From a bacterium (GTDB lineage: Bacteria; Chloroflexota; Dormibacteria; UBA8260; Bog-877): a DNA stretch of 15,048 nt. Under the pieces are notes generated by a model that saw nothing but the letters and a program-made list of their open reading frames with translations, did not search any database and was not told where the DNA came from. Where the stretch lies: contig JAKABA010000086.1 in NCBI GenBank assembly GCA_021802115.1, positions 1 to 15,048 of the forward strand. The letters are read 5' to 3'. Position numbers and translations under genes: made by a program. Below are positions 6,742-13,533 of this stretch, in pieces; position 1 is the first letter of the stretch; the number at the start of each line of letters is the position of its first letter.

Positions 6742-8691
6742 ATGAAGGGAAAGTTCGTGAAATCGACTTGGCGGCCCCTGGCGGTGGCCGCGGCTGCGAG
6801 CATGCTGCTGGCAGCTTGCTCCAGCACGTCCCCCACCTCCCATCACTCGGGGGGTGGCGTCGTCACCTACGCGGAGCAGGTGGGTGCGCCTCCGAACTAC
6901 ATCTTCCCGCTGCTCCCCGGAGCCTACGAGTCCAATGCCAACCTGTACCAGTTCGCGAACCAGCAGTACCTGCCGCTGTACTGGTTCGGCGACCACGGCA
7001 AGCCTCTGTTCAATCCGCAGCTCAGTGTTGCCAAGCCGCCGGTGTTCTCCGACAACAACACCGTGGTCTCGATCACCTTGAAGCACTGGGAGTGGTCCAA
7101 CGGCGCACCGATCACGGCCGCCGACGTCATCTTCTGGATGAACCTGGTGAGCGCTGCGACCGACCCCAATGCCCCCACCGTCACCGGCGCCAATGGAGCG
7201 GCCGGACCGGGCTGGGGCGGATTCGTTCCCGGCGGGTTCCCGGAGAACATCGTGAGCTACCAGCAGACCGGGACCTACACCCTGACGATGACGCTGAACC
7301 ACTCGTACAACCCGACCTGGTACCTGTACAACGAGTTGAGCCAGGTGTACCCGATGCCCAAGACGGTTTGGGACAAGCTCTCCACCTCAGGATCCGTGGG
7401 CAACTACGACGCCTCCGCCGCGGCCCGGGAACCGCTTCCCGGCACCTCGCCGGTCGAGTACGTCCCGCGTGACCCCGGGACGGCCACCTCTGGGGCTTTG
7501 GGGGTCGCCCAGTATCTGAACAGTCAGTCCCAGCAGCTGACCACCTACGCCACCAACCCGCTGTGGCAGGTGGTGGATGGCCCCTTCCGGATGAGCCAGT
7601 TCACGACCAGCGGCTACGTCAAGCTGGTCCCGAACCGAGCGTACTCCGGATCACCCAAGCCCACGATCTCGGCCTTTGAGGAGCTCCCCTTCACCAGCGA
7701 GTCGAGCGAGTTCGACGCGCTGCGCTCGGGGTCGCTCACGATCGGGTACATCCCGGTCCAGGATCTCGGCCAGCTGCATTCGTTGGAGAAGCAGCAGGGC
7801 TACAGCTTCTCGCCCTGGCGTGGGTACGGGTTCGACTACATCCCCTTCAACTTCACCAACCAGACGGCGGGCCCGATCTTCGACCAGCTTTACTTCCGCC
7901 AGGCGATGCAGTCGCTGGTGAACCAGCCGGCCTACGTCAAGGATTTCCAGGCCGGTTACGGGTCGATCGACAACGGCCCGGTGCCCACCTATCCCCCCAA
8001 CCCGTTCGCGAGCCCCCTGGAGAAGCACGGCCAGGTGTATCCCTACGATCCCACCAAGGCGGTGCGCCTGCTCAGCAGCCACGGCTGGAAGGTGGAGCCC
8101 GGGGGCACCAGCTACTGCGAGCACCCGGGGTCGGGAACCGGCGAGTGCGGTTCCGGGATCGCGGCGGGGCAGCAGGCGAACTTCAAGCTGCTGTACTCGA
8201 GCGGCACACCCGAGCTGACCAACGAGATGGAGGCGCTGCAGTCGACCCTCAAGGCCAAGGCAGGGATCTCGCTGGCCCTCTCCCAGGAGTCCACGGCCGA
8301 TGTCGCCTCCACCATCCAGGACGGCTGCAGCCAGGCCAAGCCGTGCAACGACTGGGATCTCGCCGACGTGGCGCTCAGCTTCACCTGGACCTATGGTCCC
8401 GATTTCCTGCCCACCGGAGAGGAGCTGTTCGTGTCCGGGGCGGTGGACGACTCCGGAGGGTACTCGTCCCCTGTGAATGACGCCAACGTGGCCGCGACCA
8501 ACACCGCTCCCAACAGCGCCGCCGAGATCTCCGCCCTGTACCGCTACCAGGACTACCTGGCGAAGCAGCTGCCAGTCCTGTACATGCCCCTGGGCAACAT
8601 CCAGCTCACCATGTACAAGAGCGACCTGCGCGGTCTGGTGCCGCAGGATCCCTTCGACATCATCTACCCGCAGCAGTACTCGCTGGGGTGA
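6742..8691 (+). CDS. Peptide/nickel-type ABC transporter substrate-binding lipoprotein (SBP-3)
   Basis: Predicted 649-residue SBP_bac_5-family lipoprotein and third paralogue in the window. The signal peptide has Lys residues at 2, 4 and 7, a hydrophobic core and lipobox LLAAC with Cys26. Family blocks are KHWEWSNGAPITAADV at 114-129, the DPGTATSGALGVAQ block at 244-257, WQVVDGPF at 275-282 and LYFRQAMQSLVNQ at 383-395. The four post-lipobox cysteines fall at 459, 469, 529 and 535, the same numbers as in the sister proteins. By eye it resembles SBP-1 more than SBP-2 (YWFGD, SAFEELPFTS, SLEKQQGYSFSPW and the DIIYPQ tail). An in-frame GTG at 6757 behind GAAGGGA is an alternative start that would shorten the n-region by five residues and still leave a usable signal. 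It heads the longest gene run and is followed by a stem-loop, so it is probably expressed above the downstream enzymes. Confidence 0.9.
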   Translation: MKGKFVKSTWRPLAVAAAASMLLAACSSTSPTSHHSGGGVVTYAEQVGAPPNYIFPLLPGAYESNANLYQFANQQYLPLYWFGDHGKPLFNPQLSVAKPPVFSDNNTVVSITLKHWEWSNGAPITAADVIFWMNLVSAATDPNAPTVTGANGAAGPGWGGFVPGGFPENIVSYQQTGTYTLTMTLNHSYNPTWYLYNELSQVYPMPKTVWDKLSTSGSVGNYDASAAAREPLPGTSPVEYVPRDPGTATSGALGVAQYLNSQSQQLTTYATNPLWQVVDGPFRMSQFTTSGYVKLVPNRAYSGSPKPTISAFEELPFTSESSEFDALRSGSLTIGYIPVQDLGQLHSLEKQQGYSFSPWRGYGFDYIPFNFTNQTAGPIFDQLYFRQAMQSLVNQPAYVKDFQAGYGSIDNGPVPTYPPNPFASPLEKHGQVYPYDPTKAVRLLSSHGWKVEPGGTSYCEHPGSGTGECGSGIAAGQQANFKLLYSSGTPELTNEMEALQSTLKAKAGISLALSQESTADVASTIQDGCSQAKPCNDWDLADVALSFTWTYGPDFLPTGEELFVSGAVDDSGGYSSPVNDANVAATNTAPNSAAEISALYRYQDYLAKQLPVLYMPLGNIQLTMYKSDLRGLVPQDPFDIIYPQQYSLG

Positions 8692-8761
8692 CCCGGGTGA
8701 CCCCGTTGGCGACTGCGGCCCGCCCCGGCTCGGCTCCACCCAACACGGCCCTCCCGCCCAC

Positions 8762-8787
8762 GCTCCGCCCGGGGTCCAGGGCGGAGC
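8762..8787 (+). terminator. Stem-loop between SBP-3 and the amidohydrolase
   Basis: GCTCCGCCC (8762-8770) and GGGCGGAGC (8779-8787) form a perfect 9-bp stem with an 8-nt loop, about 70 nt after the SBP-3 stop. There is no T-tract. Because the next gene starts only 65 nt later without a clear promoter of its own, partial termination or 3'-end protection of the SBP-3 message is more likely than a full stop. Confidence 0.6.
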
Positions 8788-8851
8788 TGGACCGCGGCTC
8801 ACGGAGCTCGGTCACGCGCTCGCCGCATCGGCTATCGCAGGGGAGTGACGG

Positions 8852-10111
8852 GTGGTGGCCGTGGTGACAGCCGGTCGGAAGCCCGCCGACAGCCAGGTGC
8901 GCGGCCCCGACCGCCCCTGGGCGGTAAGGGCTCGGCGGGTGCTTGACGCTTCCGCCTCCACCTGGCTCGAGGGGGTGGTTGTCATCTGCCAGGGGGATCG
9001 GATCCTGGAGGTGACGCGGTCAGCGCCGACCGGTGTTCCCGTGTCCGACTTGGGCGAGAGGAGCCTGCTCCCCGGGCTGATCGACACCCACACCCACATC
9101 TTTCTTCAGGGGAATCACGATCAGCAGGAGTACGCGACCCAGATCCTGGCTGAGGACCCGGCCCACCGGGTGGCGCGTGCGGTGCGCGCGCTGGGAATCG
9201 CCCTCCGGCACGGCTTCACCACCTTGCGTGATCTGGGGACCGAGGGAGCCGGCTTCGGGGATGTGGCTCTCCGGGCTGCGGTCGAGGAGGGGGTTGTGGC
9301 CGGGCCGCGACTGCAGGCGGCGGGCCCGGCGATCGGCGCCACGCACGCCTATCCAATCTCGAACTACCGTGACGACTGGAGCTTCCCGGTCGGGGTCGCC
9401 GAGTGCGATGGTGCCGAGGGGTGCCGACGCGAGGTGCGCCGGCAGATCGCTCGCGGTGTTGACTGGATCAAGGTGTACGCGACCGCCGGCAGTCGGATGG
9501 GGCTCGACCCCGCCGGGTATCCGGACTCGCCTCCACCGTGGACCCAGGTTGAGCTGAACACCATTGTGGAGACCGCCCACGAGCAGGGGGTGCGGGTCGC
9601 GGCCCACGCCATGGCCGCCACGGGCACCGACATGGCGGTCGCGGCGGGGGTCGACTCCGTCGAGCATGGCAATGCGATCCGGCCCGAGACCGCCGAAGCG
9701 ATGGCCGAGCGCGGGATCTATCTGGTGCCCACGCTGCTGGCGCTGCGGGAGCAACCCCGGACCTCGTTCGAAAACTGCCGGCGCGCCGGGGTGCGGGTCG
9801 CCCTTGGCACCGACGTCGGTGCCTTCTACTGGGATGAGCACAACCAGGCGCGCGAGCTCGAGCTGCTGGTGGGCTTGGGCCTGACCCCGGCCGAGGCGGT
9901 CCGGAGCGCCACCGTGGTCGCGGCGGAGATGCTGGGGCTCAGCGGGGAGGTCGGCGAGATCGGGCCGGGGAGGTGCGCCGACCTCATCGCATGCCCGGGC
10001 GATCCACTCTCGGACGTCGCCCTTCTGCAGCAGGTCGATGTGGTGATCCGTGCCGGCCGGTTGGTGACCACCGTCGACCGTCAGCCATCGGGGCCGGTGG
10101 CGGTCGGGTGA
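8852..10111 (+). CDS. Imidazolonepropionase/prolidase-like amidohydrolase
   Basis: Predicted 419-residue metal-dependent hydrolase of the amidohydrolase superfamily, in the branch commonly annotated as imidazolonepropionase-like or Xaa-Pro/Xaa-Arg dipeptidase. Probable ligands are His80 and His82 (GLIDTHTH), a carboxylated Lys207 (DWIKVYATAG), His252 (VAAHAMA) and His272 (VEHGN), with catalytic Asp321 (LGTDVG). Lys207 as bridging ligand suggests a binuclear site as in peptidase-type members rather than the mononuclear HutI site. The N-terminal 70 residues and residues 365-410 (GEIGPGRCADLIA and following) form the usual beta-sandwich. The GTG at 8852 has AGGGGAG 6 nt upstream. No signal peptide is seen, so it is cytoplasmic. 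Hydrolysis of a dipeptide or cyclic amide taken up by the neighbouring binding proteins fits the context; the substrate is inferred only by family. Confidence 0.85.
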   Translation: MVAVVTAGRKPADSQVRGPDRPWAVRARRVLDASASTWLEGVVVICQGDRILEVTRSAPTGVPVSDLGERSLLPGLIDTHTHIFLQGNHDQQEYATQILAEDPAHRVARAVRALGIALRHGFTTLRDLGTEGAGFGDVALRAAVEEGVVAGPRLQAAGPAIGATHAYPISNYRDDWSFPVGVAECDGAEGCRREVRRQIARGVDWIKVYATAGSRMGLDPAGYPDSPPPWTQVELNTIVETAHEQGVRVAAHAMAATGTDMAVAAGVDSVEHGNAIRPETAEAMAERGIYLVPTLLALREQPRTSFENCRRAGVRVALGTDVGAFYWDEHNQARELELLVGLGLTPAEAVRSATVVAAEMLGLSGEVGEIGPGRCADLIACPGDPLSDVALLQQVDVVIRAGRLVTTVDRQPSGPVAVG

Positions 10112-10336
10112 GGGGTCCGCGCTCGCACCGGGTTGCGGCGGAGCGGCTGCAGGCCTGCCTGGTCGATGCAGGTCGGGCCCGGCATGGGCGCCGCTTCCGC
10201 ACGATCCCGACCCTGCCGCCGGATGTCGTCCGCCCCGGTGATCAGGGATGAAGCAGCGAGGAACCGAAGTGGGGGCTCAGCGCTCATGCCCGCGGCCAGG
10301 GTGGGCCAGCAGACCCGAGTCGGAAAGGGGCATCCG
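10112..10336. other. Spacer/leader before the fusion gene
   Basis: These 225 bases have no recognisable gene. GCAGGCCTGC (10149-10158) is a perfect palindrome. The frame stays open upstream of the fusion gene as far as a TTG at 10133, but the conceptual peptide is Arg/Pro-rich and unlike any family. No known riboswitch pattern was found. It may be leader RNA of the operon or just spacing. Confidence 0.4.
10324..10330 (+). promoter_or_regulatory. Ribosome binding site deciding a TTG start
   Basis: AAAGGGG lies 6 nt before TTG at 10337. The TTG reading starts the protein directly at beta-strand 1 of the Rossmann fold (LQLTIIGAGAIGG), as ketopantoate-reductase-family proteins do. An ATG at 10286, behind GTGGGGG, is the alternative and would add 17 residues. 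Confidence 0.6.
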
Positions 10337-12493
10337 TTGCAGTTGACAATCATCGGCGCCGGTGCGATCGGTGGGACCATCGGTGCGCACATGCTGCGCG
10401 CGGGTCACGAGATCCTCTTCTGTGACAGCGATGTGGAGCATGTGAACGCCATCAACTCCCACGGCCTCACGATCGAGGGACCGGTCGTCAACTTCACGGT
10501 CCCGGCGCGGGCGGTGACTCCCCAGGACCTGCCCGCGCAGCTTCACCATGTGGCGATCGCCGTCAAGAGCCAGCACACGGCCTCGGCCGCCGAGCTCCTC
10601 AGAGGCAGGCTCGCCGCCGATGGCTACGTGGTCAGCTTCCAGAACGGTTTGAACAATGAGGTGTTGGTCGCCGTGGTGGGCGAGGACTCGGTCATCCTGA
10701 GCTTTGTTAACTTCGGCGCCGACCTGATCGCCCCGGGCCGGATCATGCAGGGCAACATCGGCACCTTCCGGGTGGGTGAGCTGCCCGGTCGGGGCATCAC
10801 CCCGAGGGTCCGGGAGCTGATGGCCGCGCTGCCCTACGCCCAGGCCACGGACAACATCCTCGGCTACCTCTGGGGCAAGGAGGCATACGGGGCGATGCTC
10901 TTCGCCGGGGCGGTCTCGGACCTCTCCATCGCGGACTCACTGGAGCAACCGGAGTGGCGGCCGCTGATGCTCGCGGTGGCCCGGGAGGTGCTGGCCCAGG
11001 CGCCGGTGACGCCGGAGGGCTTCGACGGCTTCGAGCCCGGCGACCTGGAGGGGTCGCTCCCGCGCCTGGCGGAGTTCAATCGCCAGAGCGCCAAGTCCCA
11101 CAGCGGGATCTACCGCGACCTGGTGGTGCGCCATCGCCCCACCGAGGTGGATGGACAGCTTGGTGCGCTGCGGGGGCCGCTCACCCAACACACCACAGCG
11201 CTCATCCACGCGATCGAGCGGGGTGAGCGGTCCTGCGAGGTTCCCAATCTGAAGTTGCTGGCGGCGCTGGAGCGGGCCGAGCGCCTGGGTCGGCCGCTGC
11301 AGGCGGTGGTGCGCCTGGTTTCCGCGCCCCGGCGGGCGCCCGGGGGCCCGCTCCTGGGCCACCCGGTGGCGGTCAAGGACATCTTCAGCGTCGCCGGGCT
11401 GCCCCGCGGCAATGGCAATCCCAGCGCGATGGCCGGTCCGGCGGAGCCTGAGGATGCCGCCGTGGTTGCCCGGCTGCGCACTCTGGGCGCCGACGTCTTC
11501 TGCACGACCGCGATGTTGGAGTACGCCGCGGGGGCGACCCACCCGCAGGTCCCTGAGACCCTGAACCCGTACGACCTGACCAGAACCGCGGGGGGCTCCA
11601 GCGGGGGCTCCGCGGCGGTGGTGGCGGCGGGCGTCTGCGATCTCGCGCTCGGCACCGACACCGGTGGGTCGGTGCGCATTCCCGCCTCGTATTGCGGGGT
11701 GGTCGGCCTCAAGCCGTCACATCTGGCGCTGAGCTCCACCGGGGTCCAGCCGCTGGCGCCGTCGCTGGACGACGTCGGCATCCTGGCGCGGGATGTCCCG
11801 GCCGCCGAGTTCCTGTTCGCGGCTCTCCGGCCCGGGTCGGCGGCGGCCCGCAAGCAGCGGCTGCGGATCGGGTACTTCGAGAGCGGTATGGCCGAGGTGC
11901 ACCTCGACCCCGAGGTGGATGCCGTGGTCTCCGGTGCTCTGCGTGCTCTGGCCAATGCCGGCTGTGACCTGGTCGCGATCCCTGCTCACCCGTTCCGCGA
12001 GCTGGGATCCCTCTTCGATGACATATTCCTCTTCGAGGCGGGGCGGGTTCACGCCCAGCGGGTGCTTTCCGATCCGGCGCACTACGGGCCTGAGACCCTG
12101 CGCCTGCTCCGGGCGGCCGTCGGCGCCGAGGAGCGCGTTCACGGGCTGGCCCTGGCTGCTCGGGAGCGGCTCCTGCCGGCGGCGGCGGCGGAGCTGGGCA
12201 AGGTCGATGTGCTGCTGACACCCGCAGTCCCGTTCGTCGCCCCTGCCACCACACCGCCGGTCGACACGCCGGAGGGGCGCGACGAGGGCGCCTTCACCGG
12301 CGTCTTCAACGTGATCGGAGCCCCAGCGCTGGTGCTTCCCGGCGGCTGGTCTGAGGCGGGGCTGCCGATCGGCCTACAGCTGGTCGCCGGCTTTGGCTCG
12401 GACGGCCAACTCCTGGCCGACGCCCACTTGGTGGAACGTATGCTGGAAGTCCCCCGTCGTGAGCCCGTGCCAGTCTCAGGAGCCGACGCATGA
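10337..12493 (+). CDS. Ketopantoate-reductase-like / amidase-signature fusion protein
   Basis: Predicted 718-residue two-domain enzyme (from TTG 10337). Residues 1 to about 310 are a ketopantoate reductase (ApbA/PanE)-family NADPH-dependent 2-keto acid reductase: GAGAIGG at 7-13, QNGL at 102-105, putative catalytic Lys181 (LWGKEA) and Glu270 (PTEVD). Asn180 and Asn184, which follow the catalytic Lys in E. coli PanE and bind substrate, correspond to Gly185 and Phe189 here, so ketopantoate is unlikely to be the substrate. About 322-718 is an amidase-signature serine hydrolase: Lys347 (PVAVKD), cis-Ser421 in GGSSGGS (419-425) and nucleophile Ser445 in GTDTGGSVRIPA (439-450). The triad is complete, but the amidase has only about 25 residues before its Lys, where stand-alone members usually have 70 or more. 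No stop or frame change separates the halves. Its last codon overlaps the dehydrogenase start (ATGA). Family assignment is firm; joint function and substrate are inference. Confidence 0.85.
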   Translation: MQLTIIGAGAIGGTIGAHMLRAGHEILFCDSDVEHVNAINSHGLTIEGPVVNFTVPARAVTPQDLPAQLHHVAIAVKSQHTASAAELLRGRLAADGYVVSFQNGLNNEVLVAVVGEDSVILSFVNFGADLIAPGRIMQGNIGTFRVGELPGRGITPRVRELMAALPYAQATDNILGYLWGKEAYGAMLFAGAVSDLSIADSLEQPEWRPLMLAVAREVLAQAPVTPEGFDGFEPGDLEGSLPRLAEFNRQSAKSHSGIYRDLVVRHRPTEVDGQLGALRGPLTQHTTALIHAIERGERSCEVPNLKLLAALERAERLGRPLQAVVRLVSAPRRAPGGPLLGHPVAVKDIFSVAGLPRGNGNPSAMAGPAEPEDAAVVARLRTLGADVFCTTAMLEYAAGATHPQVPETLNPYDLTRTAGGSSGGSAAVVAAGVCDLALGTDTGGSVRIPASYCGVVGLKPSHLALSSTGVQPLAPSLDDVGILARDVPAAEFLFAALRPGSAAARKQRLRIGYFESGMAEVHLDPEVDAVVSGALRALANAGCDLVAIPAHPFRELGSLFDDIFLFEAGRVHAQRVLSDPAHYGPETLRLLRAAVGAEERVHGLALAARERLLPAAAAELGKVDVLLTPAVPFVAPATTPPVDTPEGRDEGAFTGVFNVIGAPALVLPGGWSEAGLPIGLQLVAGFGSDGQLLADAHLVERMLEVPRREPVPVSGADA

Positions 12494-13533
12494 AAGCTGC
12501 GATCTATCGAGGTGCCGGACAGGTCACGGTGGAGGAGGTCCCCGATCCCAGGCTGGTCGAGCCCACCGACGCCGTGGTCCGCGTGTTGCGTTCGTGTGTC
12601 TGCGGGTCGGACCTGTGGGCCTACCGGGGAGTCATCCAGCGCGCCGTGCCGGCACGGCTCGGCCATGAGTTCCTGGGGCTGGTCGAGGAGGTGGGGTCTC
12701 AGGTCTCCACGATCTCGGTCGGAGATCTGGTGGTGGCACCCTTTCAGTGGAGCGACAACACCTGCCCAGCCTGCCGCGACGGAATCCAGACATCCTGCGT
12801 GAACGGGGGCACCTTCGGGGCGCCCGGCACCGACGGGGGTCAGGGGGAGGCGGTCCGGGTTCCCCAGGCCGACGGGACCCTGGTCGCGGTCCCGGGCGGC
12901 CTGTCGCCGACCACAGAGGGGCTGCTGCCGGCGCTACTGGCGGCGACCGACGTGGCGGCCACCGGCCTGCATGGCGCGGTCCTGGCTGACACCGCGCCGG
13001 GCTCGACCGTGGTCGTCATCGGTGACGGAGCGGTGGGGTTGTGTGCGGTGCTCGGCGCGCGCTCGATCCTGGGTGCCGAGCGGGTGATCCTGATGAGTCG
13101 CAACCCCACCCGGCAGGCTGTCGGGCGCTCCTTCGGGGCCACCGAGGTGATCGCGGAGCGCGGCCCGGAGGCGGTGAGCCTGGTCCGGGATCTGACCCAG
13201 GGGCTGGGCGCCCGGCACGTGGTCGAGGCCGTGGGGACTCCGGAGTCCTGGGAGATGGCGGTAGGGATGGCCCGAGAGGGCGGCACCATCGGAGCGGTGG
13301 GCGTACCCCACACCACCCCCTCCTTGCCTCTTTTCGATCTGTTCCGCCACCACCTCCGGGTCCACGCGGGAGTGGCACCGGTGCGGCACTACCTGCCCGA
13401 CCTGATCGCGAGGATTGTCGAGGGCGGCTACGATCCCAGCCCGGTGTTCGACATGTCACTGCCGCTGGCAGAGGTCGCCGAGGCCTATCGGGCGATGTCC
13501 GAGCGGCGGGCGATCAAGGTGATGCTCACGTGA
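12490..13533 (+). CDS. Zinc-dependent medium-chain alcohol dehydrogenase
   Basis: Predicted 347-residue MDR-superfamily dehydrogenase oxidising an alcohol to an aldehyde or ketone. Catalytic zinc ligands are Cys38 (CVCGSD) and His59-Glu60 (GHE). The structural zinc loop at 89-103 keeps Cys92, Cys95 and Cys103 (TCPACRDG, then TSC) but has Asp89 in place of the first Cys, giving a Cys3-Asp or incomplete site. The Rossmann motif GDGAVG is at 178-183, and MSRNPTR at the end of strand 2 hints at NADP(H). DGGQGEAVRVP (115-125) is typical of the actinobacterial-type Zn-ADH branch. The ATG overlaps the previous stop by 4 nt (ATGA) and AGGAG lies 7 nt upstream, so it is translationally coupled to the fusion protein. 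It probably handles a hydroxy product of the cluster's hydrolases. Confidence 0.88.
   Translation: MKAAIYRGAGQVTVEEVPDPRLVEPTDAVVRVLRSCVCGSDLWAYRGVIQRAVPARLGHEFLGLVEEVGSQVSTISVGDLVVAPFQWSDNTCPACRDGIQTSCVNGGTFGAPGTDGGQGEAVRVPQADGTLVAVPGGLSPTTEGLLPALLAATDVAATGLHGAVLADTAPGSTVVVIGDGAVGLCAVLGARSILGAERVILMSRNPTRQAVGRSFGATEVIAERGPEAVSLVRDLTQGLGARHVVEAVGTPESWEMAVGMAREGGTIGAVGVPHTTPSLPLFDLFRHHLRVHAGVAPVRHYLPDLIARIVEGGYDPSPVFDMSLPLAEVAEAYRAMSERRAIKVMLT

Noticed and set aside
180..8691. The three SBP genes as an assembly duplication or recent tandem repeat
   Set aside because: The copies differ throughout in codons and residues, have different promoters and tails, and are separated by unrelated genes, so they are old paralogues.
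7651..8802. A 383-codon - strand frame opposite SBP-3
   Set aside because: It lies almost wholly antisense to a conserved lipoprotein, with biased composition and no family resemblance.
10133..10336. 68-residue N-terminal extension of the fusion protein from TTG 10133
   Set aside because: The extension has no family match and would bury the Rossmann beta-strand 1 that should be N-terminal; a ribosome binding site at 10324-10330 supports TTG 10337.
10112..10336. Possible riboswitch in the leader of the fusion gene
   Set aside because: The stretch GATGAAGCAGCGAGGAACCG looked leader-like, but it did not match any aptamer consensus I could recall (cobalamin, TPP, SAM, glutamine, ZTP, fluoride).
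13041..13529. Upstream extension of the M19 frame inside the dehydrogenase gene
   Set aside because: The extended peptide is Gly/Arg/Pro-rich frame-shadow sequence; the GTGA overlap at 13530 with a ribosome binding site gives a normal start.
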